Source: Zafaria ginkgonis (lineage in GTDB: Bacteria > Actinomycetota > Actinomycetes > Actinomycetales > Micrococcaceae). From it: a DNA stretch of 64,000 nucleotides. The notes under the pieces were generated by a model. The model ran no database searches. It saw nothing but the letters and a program-made list of their open reading frames with translations, and was not told where the DNA came from. The stretch is from contig NZ_BAABEO010000023.1 in assembly GCF_039540195.1 (NCBI RefSeq), positions 62,001 through 126,000 on the forward strand, in the 5' to 3' direction. Of the stretch, positions 8,748 through 17,300 are shown piece after piece. The position numbers were made by a program, and so were the translations under genes. How positions within the stretch are numbered: position 1 is the first letter of the stretch; each line of letters begins with the position of its first letter.

Positions 8748-10145
8748 GTGTCAACCGCTGCCGCCACACCGGTCGCGAAGAAGAACACGCGCGGACGCGT
8801 GATCTTCGCGAGCCTCATCGGCACCACGATCGAGTTCTACGACTTCTACGCGTACGCGACCGCCTCCGTGCTGGTCTTCCCGACGCTGTTCTTCCCGAAC
8901 GCCACGGACATCAACGCCATCCTCAGCGCCTTCGCGATCTTCGGCGTCGCGTTCGTCGCCCGCCCCCTCGGTTCCATCCTTTTCGGGCACTACGGTGACA
9001 AGATCGGCCGCAAGGGCACCCTGGTGGCCTCCCTGCTGACCATGGGCATCGCCACGTTCCTGATCGGCTTCCTGCCGGCGGCCACCGGATCCTTCGTGGT
9101 GCTGGCCCCGCTGATGCTGGTGCTGCTGCGCTTCGCCCAGGGCCTGGCCCTCGGCGGTGAATGGTCCGGCGCCGCGCTGCTGGCCACCGAGAACGCCCCG
9201 GCGAACAAGCGCGCCATCTACGGAACGTTCCCGCAGCTGGGCGCGCCGATCGGCTTCATCATCGCGAACCTGATCTTCGTGGGCCTGCAGACCTACCTCA
9301 CCGCGGAGCAGTTCATGGCCTGGGGCTGGCGCGTGCCGTTCATCCTCTCCGCCGTCATGGTGGCCGTGGGCCTGTGGGTGCGCCTGTCGCTGGTCGAATC
9401 CGTGTCCTTCCAGAAGGTCCTGGACCAGCACAAGGTGGAGAAGTCCCCGTTCGCGGCCACCATGAAGAAGCACTGGCGCCCCACCCTCGCCGGCACCTTC
9501 ATCATGCTCGCCACCTACGTGCTGTTCTACCTGATGACCTCCTTCACCCTGACCTACGGCACGGCTGCGGCCACCGTCGAGCAGGCCGCAGCGGCCGCCG
9601 CGGCCAAGGGCAAGGAGTTCACCGCCGCCCAGGCGGAGGCGTTCGTGCCGGGCTTGGGCATCGCCCGCCCCGAGTTCCTCACGATGCTGATCATCGGCGT
9701 GGTCTTCTTCGGCATCTTCACCGTGGTCTCCGGCCCGCTGGCCGAGAAGTTCGGCCGCCGCCGGTTCCTGATCTGGGTGACCCTGGCCATCGGCGTGTTC
9801 GGCGGCACCTGGACCCTCATGTTCGGCCCCGGCAAGGGCGCCGCAATGGTCGGCCTGATCGTCGGCTTCACCCTGATGGGCCTCACGTTCGGCCCGATGG
9901 CCGCCATCCTGCCGGAGCTCTTCCCCTCCAACGTCCGCTACACCGGTTCGGCGGTCGCCTACAACATGTCCTCCGTGATCGGTGCGGCCCCGGCGTCCTT
10001 CGTGGCCATCGCGCTGTGGCAGGCCGGCGGCGGCAACACCATGTGGGTGGGCCTCTACCTGGCACTCGGCGCCGTCCTGACCCTGGTCGCGCTGTTCATG
10101 ACCAAGGAAACCCGCGACGTGGCCTACGAGGACAACGTCGCCTAG
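8748..10145 (+). CDS. MFS transporter, metabolite:H+ symporter (MHS) family (465 aa)
   Basis: Twelve-helix proton symporter of the ProP/ShiA/KgtP group. Family marks: RVIFASLIGTTIEFYDFYAYATA at the start of helix 1, then VARPLGSILFGHYGDKIGRK (loop 2-3 signature), and the conserved GGEWSGAALLATENAP stretch. The second half carries GPLAEKFGRRRF. Typical substrates are shikimate, alpha-ketoglutarate, citrate or betaine; the sequence alone does not decide. The GTG at 8748 has AGAGAA 7 bases upstream; the in-frame ATG at 8715 is an alternative. An Ala-rich cytoplasmic loop (AAAAAAAKGKEF, interrupted) lies between helices 7 and 8. Single transcription unit ending in a 19-bp hairpin. Confidence 0.9.
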   Translation: MSTAAATPVAKKNTRGRVIFASLIGTTIEFYDFYAYATASVLVFPTLFFPNATDINAILSAFAIFGVAFVARPLGSILFGHYGDKIGRKGTLVASLLTMGIATFLIGFLPAATGSFVVLAPLMLVLLRFAQGLALGGEWSGAALLATENAPANKRAIYGTFPQLGAPIGFIIANLIFVGLQTYLTAEQFMAWGWRVPFILSAVMVAVGLWVRLSLVESVSFQKVLDQHKVEKSPFAATMKKHWRPTLAGTFIMLATYVLFYLMTSFTLTYGTAAATVEQAAAAAAAKGKEFTAAQAEAFVPGLGIARPEFLTMLIIGVVFFGIFTVVSGPLAEKFGRRRFLIWVTLAIGVFGGTWTLMFGPGKGAAMVGLIVGFTLMGLTFGPMAAILPELFPSNVRYTGSAVAYNMSSVIGAAPASFVAIALWQAGGGNTMWVGLYLALGAVLTLVALFMTKETRDVAYEDNVA

Positions 10146-10184
10146 TTTTCCGGCGCGGTCCGGAACCGAATCCGGGACATGAGC

Positions 10185-10225
10185 ACGACGGCGGGGGCCC
10201 ACCTTTGGTGGGCCCCCGCCGTCGT
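10185..10225. terminator. 19-bp perfect hairpin terminator
   Basis: Arms ACGACGGCGGGGGCCCACC and its exact complement with a TTT loop, 40 bases after the symporter stop. The outer arm ACGACGGCGG recurs in the terminators at 35935 and 62888. Confidence 0.9.
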
Positions 10226-10278
10226 TGTTCCCGGTGGCATTCCGGCGCGATTCCGCCGCCGGGCGGCGTGCCGCGATG

Positions 10279-10336
10279 GCACCGCTAACGCAGGGAGGGC
10301 CCGCCGTGTGGCGGGCCCTCCCTGCGTTAGCGGTGC
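10279..10336. terminator. 27-bp perfect palindromic hairpin at the far end of the carboxylase 3' region
   Basis: Arms of 27 bp with no mismatch around the loop GTGT (10306-10309); the outer ends read GCACCGCTAACGCAG and CTGCGTTAGCGGTGC. It sits between the symporter terminator and the 64-bp repeats that trail the carboxylase gene. It may act as a bidirectional terminator. Confidence 0.7.
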
Positions 10337-10338
10337 TG

Positions 10339-10464
10339 CCCCGCAAAGCGCGGGGCAGCAGGGTCCCTGCGTGGCGACGAAGTCGACACGAAAGGGCCGT
10401 TCCCCCGCAAAGCGCGGGGCAGTCGGGTCCCTGCGTGGCGACGAAGTCGACACGAAAGGGCCTG
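10339..10464 (-). repeat. Tandem pair of a 64-bp dispersed intergenic repeat
   Basis: Two units (10339-10402 and 10403-10464) that differ at few positions. Each contains, on the minus strand, a core reading CCTTTCGTGTCGACTTCG then TCGCCACGCAGGGACCC, followed by a small GC hairpin CCCCGC..GCGGGG. The array starts 10 bases after the stop of the carboxylase gene. The same array occurs after the stop of the cyclase gene at 28448, and a part copy follows the stop at 37464. Not a CRISPR: units abut with no unique spacers. Confidence 0.85.
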
Positions 10465-10473
10465 CCCCGCGCG

Positions 10474-12243
10474 TTAGTCGGCGATCGAGGCCAGCACGGT
10501 CCCGGCGGAGACGGTGTCCCCGGGCGCGGCGCTGAGGCCGCTGATGACGCCGGCCTTGTGGGCGGTCAGCGGCTGTTCCATCTTCATGGCCTCCAGGACC
10601 ACGATCAGGTCGCCCTCGGCGACGGTGTCGCCGTCGCTGACCGCGACCTTGACGATCGTGCCCTGCATGGGTGAGGTCAGGTCGTCGCCGGAAACGCCGG
10701 CGGCGGATCCGCCCGAGCGGGCGGCGCGCTTCTTCTTGGCCTTGCCGTTGGAGCGCTGGCCGTTGCCCAGGCCCAGCCCTGCCGGGAGCACGACCTCCAA
10801 GCGCTTGCCGGCGACCTCGACGGTGACGCGCTGCTGCTCGCCGTCCTCGTCCGCCTCCGCCACGCCGGTGGGGGACCACGGTTCGATCCCGTTGCGGAAT
10901 TCGGTCTCGATCCAGCGGGTATGGACGGAGAAGGGGCCCTCGGCCGGGACGAAGGCGGGGTCCGCCATGACGGCGCGGTGGAAGGGGGCCACGGTGGGCA
11001 TGCCCTCGATGACCAGTTCGTCCAGGGCGCGGCGGGCACGCTGGGCGGCCTGGGCGCGGGTGGCGCCGGTGACGATCAGCTTGGCGATCATGGAGTCGAA
11101 GTTGCCGGAGACGGCCTCGCCCTCCTCGACGCCGGAGTCCACGCGCACGCCCGGTCCGGTGGGGAACTTCAGCGTGGAGATGGTGCCGGGGGCGGGCATG
11201 AAGTTGCGGCCGGCGTCCTCGCCGTTGAGGCGGAACTCGAAGGAGTGGCCGCGGATCTCCGGATCCGTGTAGCCGAGCTCCTCGCCGCGGGCCAGGCGGA
11301 ACTGCTCGCGGACCAAGTCGATGCCGGTGACCTCCTCGGAGACCGGGTGCTCGACCTGCAGGCGGGTGTTGACCTCGAGGAAGGAGATCGCCCCGTCCTG
11401 GCCGACGAGGAACTCGCAGGTGCCGGCGCCGACGTAGCCGGCCTCCTTCAGGATGGCCTTGGAAGCGGTGTAGAGGCGCTCGTTCTGCTCAGCGCTCAGG
11501 AACGGGGCCGGGGCCTCCTCGACCAGCTTCTGGTTGCGGCGCTGCAGCGAGCAGTCGCGGGTGGAGACCACCACGACGTTGCCGGAGGCGTCCGCCAGGC
11601 ACTGGGTTTCGACGTGCCGTGGGGCATCCAGGAAGCGCTCGATGAAGCATTCGCCGCGGCCGAACGCCGCGGTGGCCTCGCGGACGGCGGACTCGTAGAG
11701 CTCGGGGATCTCCTCGCGCACGCGCGCCACCTTGATGCCGCGGCCGCCGCCGCCGTAGGCAGCCTTGATGGCCAGCGGCAGCCCGTGGGAGTCCGCGAAG
11801 TCGAGGACTTCCTGGGTGCCGGTGACCGGGTCCTTGGTGCCGGGGACCAGCGGGGCCCCGACCTTCTCGGCGATGTGGCGGGCCTGGACCTTGTCGCCGA
11901 GCTTGGCGATGGCGTCCGGGGACGGGCCGATCCACGTCAGGCCGGCGTCGATGACCTTCTGCGCGAACTCGGCGTTCTCGGAGAGGAATCCGTAGCCCGG
12001 GTGGATGGCGTCGGCGCCGGAGCGGACCGCCGCCTCGAGGATCCTGTCCATGACCAGGTATGAATCGGCGGCGGTGTTGCCGCCGAGCGCGTACGCCTCG
12101 TCGGCGAGGCGGACGTGCAGGGCGTCCCGGTCCGGCTCCGCGTAGACCGCAACGGATGCGATGCCCTCGTCGCGGGCGGCGCGGATCACGCGCACCGCAA
12201 TCTCGCCGCGGTTGGCAATGAGGACCTTGGTCAGCTGACTCAT
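10474..12243 (-). CDS. Acyl-CoA carboxylase alpha subunit: biotin carboxylase + biotin carrier (AccA3-like, 589 aa)
   Basis: Carboxylates its own biotin with bicarbonate and ATP, then passes the carboxyl group to a beta subunit. Seen in order: KVLIANRGEIAVRVIRAARD (pre-ATP-grasp), ATP-grasp glycine loop AAYGGGGRGIKVAR, EFLVGQDGAISFLEVNTRLQVEH, biotin-carboxylase C-terminal domain, a Lys/Arg-rich linker around residue 500, then the biotinyl domain with the target lysine in EAMKMEQ. Such fused alpha subunits serve acetyl- and propionyl-CoA carboxylases in actinobacteria. Matching beta and epsilon subunits and birA lie at 23610-26656. An AAGGAGA site lies 12 bases before the ATG. Upstream at 12343 is a palindrome also found upstream of the beta-subunit gene. 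Confidence 0.96.
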   Translation of the reverse strand: MSQLTKVLIANRGEIAVRVIRAARDEGIASVAVYAEPDRDALHVRLADEAYALGGNTAADSYLVMDRILEAAVRSGADAIHPGYGFLSENAEFAQKVIDAGLTWIGPSPDAIAKLGDKVQARHIAEKVGAPLVPGTKDPVTGTQEVLDFADSHGLPLAIKAAYGGGGRGIKVARVREEIPELYESAVREATAAFGRGECFIERFLDAPRHVETQCLADASGNVVVVSTRDCSLQRRNQKLVEEAPAPFLSAEQNERLYTASKAILKEAGYVGAGTCEFLVGQDGAISFLEVNTRLQVEHPVSEEVTGIDLVREQFRLARGEELGYTDPEIRGHSFEFRLNGEDAGRNFMPAPGTISTLKFPTGPGVRVDSGVEEGEAVSGNFDSMIAKLIVTGATRAQAAQRARRALDELVIEGMPTVAPFHRAVMADPAFVPAEGPFSVHTRWIETEFRNGIEPWSPTGVAEADEDGEQQRVTVEVAGKRLEVVLPAGLGLGNGQRSNGKAKKKRAARSGGSAAGVSGDDLTSPMQGTIVKVAVSDGDTVAEGDLIVVLEAMKMEQPLTAHKAGVISGLSAAPGDTVSAGTVLASIAD

Positions 12244-12340
12244 GGCAGGGGTGTCTCCTTCACTGTGCTGACTTGGAGCCTACCGGGATTGTGGGGTTCC
12301 AACGCCCAAGCCCCTCCGGAGCCGACCAACCCGCCAAAAA

Positions 12341-12360
12341 TTTTGTAGGTTCCCTACAAC
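12341..12360. promoter_or_regulatory. Palindromic operator-like site upstream of the carboxylase alpha gene
   Basis: TTGTAGG-TTC-CCTACAA (12343-12359), perfect 7-bp arms, 100 bases before the ATG at 12243. Read on the plus strand the 20-base stretch matches the site at 25545-25564 (minus strand) at 17 of 20 positions. Probably a repressor site for lipid/carboxylase genes; the regulator is not in the window. The rest of 12244-12528 holds the 61-bp repeat and no gene I can support. Confidence 0.6.
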
Positions 12361-12368
12361 TGCAGCCC

Positions 12369-12429
12369 TGCATGCCCGTGTGTCGGATACGGGCGACGCG
12401 TCGGCATGCGCCCGACGCATGGGCATGCA
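12369..12429 (+). repeat. 61-bp palindromic repeat, copy 1 (left of the nuclease-fold gene)
   Basis: Itself an imperfect palindrome: ends TGCATGCCCGTG and CATGGGCATGCA, centre GACGCGTC. The reverse complement of copy 2 (13563-13623) matches it at 54 of 61 positions. Confidence 0.85.
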
Positions 12430-12528
12430 CGCGTGCGGCCGGCGAAAGAAGGAGGGTGCGGCCGGAGGTTTTCCACAATCCCGCGCCGCCCCCTCCCGGT
12501 GGCTCCGGTGGCGGCGGAGACTGCGTGG

Positions 12529-13536
12529 ATGCGAGAAAAGATCATCCAATCCCTGAACGAGAGCCTCAATCCCGGCTCCAACCTGGCGCTGCGCCGCAGC
12601 TTCTACCGGGGAGAGGTGCTCAGGCTCCGCCGCGGCTGCTACTTTCCCGCGGGGGAGTGGGCCGAGGCCACCGTATGGGAGCGCTACCGGCTCTTTGCGG
12701 CGGCCATGGCACTGGCCCTGCCGGACACGTTGTTCTGCCTTCAAACCGCCGCACTGCACCAGGGCTATCCGCTGGTCAGCGTGCCGCAGGAGGTGTGCGT
12801 GGCCGTGGCGGACCGCAGCGCGGCGGCCTATGTCCGGCCGGCCCCGCTGCTGTCTGCGGCAGGGGCGTCCGCGTACCCGGGGAGCGTTGCACCGTTGGGC
12901 TTTGCCGTCCGGCGCCGTGTGATGCCGGTGCGGCCAGAAACGGTTCTCCACGACGGGTTGCGCCTGACCGCGAGGCACCACACCCTGGCCGACTGCGCCG
13001 CCCGCCTGCCGTTCGCCGAAGCGGTGGCAATAATGGATGCGGCGCGCCTTCCCGGCATGTTCCGGTATGTCCTCCTCGGGGAGATCGAGGCAGCCATCGC
13101 CGAGTTGCCGAATGCTTCGCAGAGGACCCGGGCCACGGCCGTGCTGGAATTCTCCTCACCCGCGTCGGAATCGCCTGGCGAATCGCTGAGCCGGGCCAAC
13201 ATCCACCTGCTGGGGTTTGCTCCGCCGGTACTGCAGCACAGGATCGCGGACGCCCACGGCGAGTTTGCCCGCACCGATTACTACTGGCCGGAGGCGAACC
13301 TGGCCGGCGAGTTCGACGGCCGCGGCAAGTACCTGCGCTCGGCGCAGGCACAGGGCCTGCCGCCGGGCGAGGTGGTGATGCGGGAGAAGAAACGCGAAGA
13401 CAGGATCCGGCGCACCGGGATCCGGGTGGTCCGCTGGGACTGGCAGGACGCCAAGGACCTGCCGACGCTGCGCCGCATCCTCAGCGAGGCCGGGGTTCCG
13501 CGCGCCACCGAGCGCCGGCGTCGTACCGCGTCCTGA
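12529..13536 (+). CDS. AbiEi-like / DUF559-type protein with Vsr-like nuclease fold (335 aa)
   Basis: The N-terminal half resembles the AbiEi antitoxin-like proteins common in actinobacteria (LRRSFYRGEVLRLRRGCYFPAGEWAE, then a region ending in the PLGFAVRRR stretch). The C-terminal 120 residues look like the DUF559/very-short-patch-repair PD-(D/E)XK fold: ESPGESLSR, then TDYYWPEANLAGEFDGRGKY, then EKKREDRIRRTGIRVVRWDW. The ATG at 12529 has GGAG 9 bases upstream. No AbiEii toxin partner or methylase is nearby. Base use is more mixed than in neighbouring genes, with codons rare here (ATA, TTT). It stands alone between two inverted 61-bp repeats, which suggests it moves or is maintained as a unit. 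Biological role unknown. Confidence 0.75.
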   Translation: MREKIIQSLNESLNPGSNLALRRSFYRGEVLRLRRGCYFPAGEWAEATVWERYRLFAAAMALALPDTLFCLQTAALHQGYPLVSVPQEVCVAVADRSAAAYVRPAPLLSAAGASAYPGSVAPLGFAVRRRVMPVRPETVLHDGLRLTARHHTLADCAARLPFAEAVAIMDAARLPGMFRYVLLGEIEAAIAELPNASQRTRATAVLEFSSPASESPGESLSRANIHLLGFAPPVLQHRIADAHGEFARTDYYWPEANLAGEFDGRGKYLRSAQAQGLPPGEVVMREKKREDRIRRTGIRVVRWDWQDAKDLPTLRRILSEAGVPRATERRRRTAS

Positions 13537-13562
13537 GCGGTGCCCGTGCCGAGACCTGGTCC

Positions 13563-13623
13563 TGCATGCCCGTGCGTCGGCCGCATGGCGACGCGTCACC
13601 CGTATTCGACGCACGGCCATGCA
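13563..13623 (-). repeat. 61-bp palindromic repeat, copy 2 (right of the nuclease-fold gene, inverted)
   Basis: Inverse orientation to copy 1, 54/61 identical after reverse complementing, beginning 26 bases after the stop codon. Both copies keep the central GACGCGTC. Confidence 0.85.
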
Positions 13624-13691
13624 ACGGACATGAGCCCGTCCGAAAGCACGCCGCCAACCGGGGCTGCGGAGCGAGGCCTAGGGGCCGGCCC

Positions 13692-14381
13692 CTAGTCCCA
13701 GAGGTCGGTGACGGACAGCTGCGCCGATTCCAGCAGCCTGCGCAGGGTGGAGACCGAAAGGCCCACCACGGTGTGCGGGTCGCCGTCGACCTTGCGCAGG
13801 AACGCGGCCCCGCGGCCATCGATGGTGAAGCCGCCGGCGCACGGCAGCGGTTCGCCGGTGGCCACGTAGGCCTCGATCTCCGCGTCGGAGACCGCCTCGA
13901 AGTGCACCGCGGCGGAGGAAACCGCCCCCACGGTGGCGCCCGTGCCGCCGTCGTCGTCCTCGGTGCTGCGGTTGTCCACCAGCCAGTGGCCGGTGTGCAG
14001 GATCCCGGACTTGCCGCGCATCGCGTGCCAGCGCTCGGTGGCCGCCTCGGCGGTGTGCGGCTTGCCGTAGGCGGCGCCCTCGAACTCGAACACCGAGTCG
14101 CAGCCCAGGACCACGGCCCCGTCGGCGTCCTCGAGCGCGGCCACGGCCTCGGCCTTGGCGCGCGCGAGCAGCAGGGCGGTGTCCGCCGGGTCGAGGTCCC
14201 CGAAGCGTTCGACGGCGGCGGCCACCGCCGCGTCCTCGTCCACCTCGGACACGATGACCTGGAAGCCGATGCCGGCGTCGGTCAGGATCCGGGCCCGGCC
14301 GGGGGAGGCGGAGGCCAGGACGAGCAGGGGCAGGTCGTCGAGGTCGGAGAGGGCCGATTCGGATGCGGGGGATGCGCTCAT
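13692..14381 (-). CDS. maf: Maf-family nucleoside triphosphate pyrophosphatase (229 aa)
   Basis: House-cleaning enzyme that hydrolyses non-canonical or modified NTPs to NMPs. N-terminal Maf signature LVLASASPGRARILTDAG is clear, followed by EVDEDA, VLGCDSVFEFEGAAYGKP and the late VVGLSVSTLRRLLESA. An acidic low-complexity loop (STEDDDGGTGATVGA) enlarges the middle. The start codon overlaps the stop of the upstream MMPL gene as ATGA, so translation is coupled. In actinobacteria maf is often near carboxylase genes, as here. Confidence 0.92.
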   Translation of the reverse strand: MSASPASESALSDLDDLPLLVLASASPGRARILTDAGIGFQVIVSEVDEDAAVAAAVERFGDLDPADTALLLARAKAEAVAALEDADGAVVLGCDSVFEFEGAAYGKPHTAEAATERWHAMRGKSGILHTGHWLVDNRSTEDDDGGTGATVGAVSSAAVHFEAVSDAEIEAYVATGEPLPCAGGFTIDGRGAAFLRKVDGDPHTVVGLSVSTLRRLLESAQLSVTDLWD

Positions 14382-17300
14382 GCGTCCACCGTATCCCGTG
14401 CCCGCTCCGTCTCCCGCGCGCCGGCCGGCTCCAGCTTGGCTCCCTCCACGTCCACGTCCGGCAGGATCCGGTCAAGCCAGCGCGGGATGTACCAGGCGTG
14501 CCGGCCGAGCAGGTGCATCACCGCCGGGGTGATGGTCATGCGCACGATGAACGCGTCGATCAGCACGCCCACGGCGAGCGAGAACCCGATGGCCCGCATC
14601 ATCGTCAGGTGGGCGAACACGAACCCGGCGAACACGCTGGCCATGATCAGGGCCGCTGCGGTCACCACCGGCGCCGCGTGCGCGAAGCCGGAGCGCACGG
14701 CCGCGCGGGCCGGCCTGCCGTGGGCGTAGGACTCGCGCATGCCCGAGACCAGGAACACCTGGTAGTCCATCGCCAGCCCGAAGAGGATGCCGGTGAGCAG
14801 GATCGGCAGGAAGCTCATGATCGGGCCCGGGGTGTGGACGTCGAACACGGTGCCCAGCCATCCCCACTGGTACACCGCGACGGTCGCGCCGAATGCGGCC
14901 GCCAGGGAGAGCAGGAACCCGGCGGTGGCCAGCAGTGGCACCACCACCGACCGGAACACCAGCAGCAGCAGGATCAGCGACAGTCCGACGACGATGCCCA
15001 GGTACGGGGGCAGGGCCTCGGCGAGCTTCTCGGACACGTCCACCTGGATGGCGACCTGGCCGGTGAGCTGGATCGCCGAGCCCGTCTCCGCCTGGATCTG
15101 CGCGGCGGAGTCGCGCAGCGTGTGCACCAACTCCTCCGTGGCCTCGCTGGCGGGCCCGTCCTGCGGGATGACCTGGATGACGCCGACGGTGTTGGCCTCG
15201 TTGGTGTCCACGGGCACCGCCGCCACGACGCCGGGGACCTGGCGCAGGCGGTCGGCCAGGTCCAGGTTGGCGGCCTCGGCGCCGTCGGCGTCCAGCCCTG
15301 CGGGCAGGTCGGAGACCACCATGACGGGGCCGTTGTAGCCGCCGCCGAAGCGGTCGCTCATCAGCTCGTAGGCCTGCAGCGCGCTGGAGCCCTCGGGCTC
15401 GGCGCTGCCGTCGGGCAGCGCCGTGCGCAGGCTGGCGGCAGGCAGGGCGACGATGCCCAGCAGCAGGATCCCGGCCACCGCGAACAGCCACGGGCGGCGG
15501 GTGACCAGCGCGCCCCAGCCGCGGGCGCCGTCGTCGTTCGCGCGGCGGGAGCCGCCGGCCGCGGCGGCCTTGGCCCAGGCCCGCTTCGAGACCAGCCGGG
15601 TGCCGATGATGCCCAGCAGCGCCGGAGTCAGGGTGAGGGAGATGACCACGGAGACCGCCACGGTGAACGCGGCCGAGTAGCCCAGCACGGCCAGGAACGG
15701 CAGGCCCGGGACGGCCAGCGCAGCCAGGGCGATCACCACGGTCAGGCCGGCGAAGACGACGGCGTTGCCGCTGGTTCCGGTGGCGCGGCCGATCGACTCC
15801 TCCATGGCCATGCCCTCCAGCAGTTGGCGGCGGTGGCGGTGGACGATGAACAGCGAGTAGTCGATGCCCACGGCCAGGCCCAACATCAGGGCCAGCGCGG
15901 GGGTGATGGAGGCCATCTCGATCACGCTGGACAGGGCCAGCGTGCCGCCCACGCCCGCCCCGACGCCGAGCACGGCCATCAGCAGCGGCAGGCCCGCGGC
16001 CACCAGCGTGCCGAGCATGGCCAGCAGGACGGCGGCGGCGATTGCCAGGCCGATGACCTCGGCGATGCCGAAGACGGAGGAGAGGTCCTGGACGATCTCC
16101 TTGGAGTAGTAGACCTCCACGCCCTCGCCGACGGGGGCGGCAGCGATCTCCTTGATCTGCGCCCGGGCGCCGGTGCTCAGCGCGTCGGCCGATCCCGTGA
16201 AGGTCAGGTTGGCGGCGGCGGTGGTGCCGTCGGCGGAGATGAAGCGCATGCCGGCGGTGGAGGCCGCCTTGCGCTCGCCGAGGGCCAGTTCCTCCTCGCC
16301 GTCGGCCAGTTCCGCTTCGCCGTCGGAGAGCTTTTGCTCCGCCTCCGGGATCTCGGCGGCCTTCTCCTCGAGCGTCTTGGCGCCGTCGTCGAGCTTGGCT
16401 TCGTTTTCGGCGATGATGGCCGCGCCGGCCTTCAGCTTCGTTTCATTGGCGGCGATGGTGGAGGCGCCGGCGTTGAGCTTGGCCTCGCCCGCGGCGATCC
16501 GCGCGGCCGCGGCATCGAGCTTCGTCCGGTTTTCGGCGATGGTCGCGGCGCCGGAATCGAGCTTCGTCTTCGACGCGGCCAGGGTCTTCCGCCCGGCGGC
16601 CAGTTCGGCCTCCTTCGCGGCCAGCGTCTTGTGGCCGGCGGCCAGCTGCTTGGCGCCGTCGTCGAGCTTCGCCTTGGAGGCCTTGAGGGTTGCCGCGCCT
16701 TCCTGCCCCTCCGCCACTCCGGCCTGGGCGGCGTCGAGGGAAGCCGGAACCTGGCCGAAGGAGGCGACCCCCAGGGCGCCGGCAATCGCCTGCTTGCCCG
16801 CATCAAGCTTGTCCTGGGCGTCCTTGCGTTTCTCCTCCGTGAGGGAGGTGTTGGCGTCCAGGGCCTCCTGCTGCTGGGTGAGCTCGTCCACCTGCGTGGC
16901 CAGGCCGGCGAGCTGCTGCTCCTGGGAGGCGAGGGCATCCTCCGCCTCGGCCAGCGTGTCCACACCCAGGCCCGCGGTCAGCTCGGCCACCCCGGCCTCG
17001 TACTGCTTCCGTCCGGCGGCGAGTTCCTTGTCGCTGGCGGCGAGGGTCTTCTTGGCGGCGGCGATCTGCTTGGTGCCGTCCGCGATTTGGGCGGCGCCGG
17101 CGTCGTACTTCCCCTGGCCGGAGGCGAGGTCGGCCTGGCCGGCCTCCAGCTTGGCCCGGCCCGCCGCGACCTCCTTCCTGGCGTCGGCGAGTTCGGCGCG
17201 TCCGGCGGCGACCTCGGCCTTCGCGGCCTGCAGCTTGGTGGTGCCGGAGGCGATCTCCTCCTTGCCCGCCTCCAGCTTGGCGCGGCCGTCCTCGATGTCG

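Noticed and set aside
10339..10464. Possible CRISPR array.
   Set aside because: Only two units, directly adjacent, no unique spacers and no cas genes; the same array occurs after another gene.
12529..13536. A complete AbiE toxin-antitoxin system or Vsr repair system.
   Set aside because: No AbiEii nucleotidyltransferase and no DNA methylase nearby; only a single gene with mixed similarity.
12369..13623. Insertion sequence or integron cassette.
   Set aside because: No transposase, integrase, target duplication or attC-like folding that I can show; only the paired palindromes.
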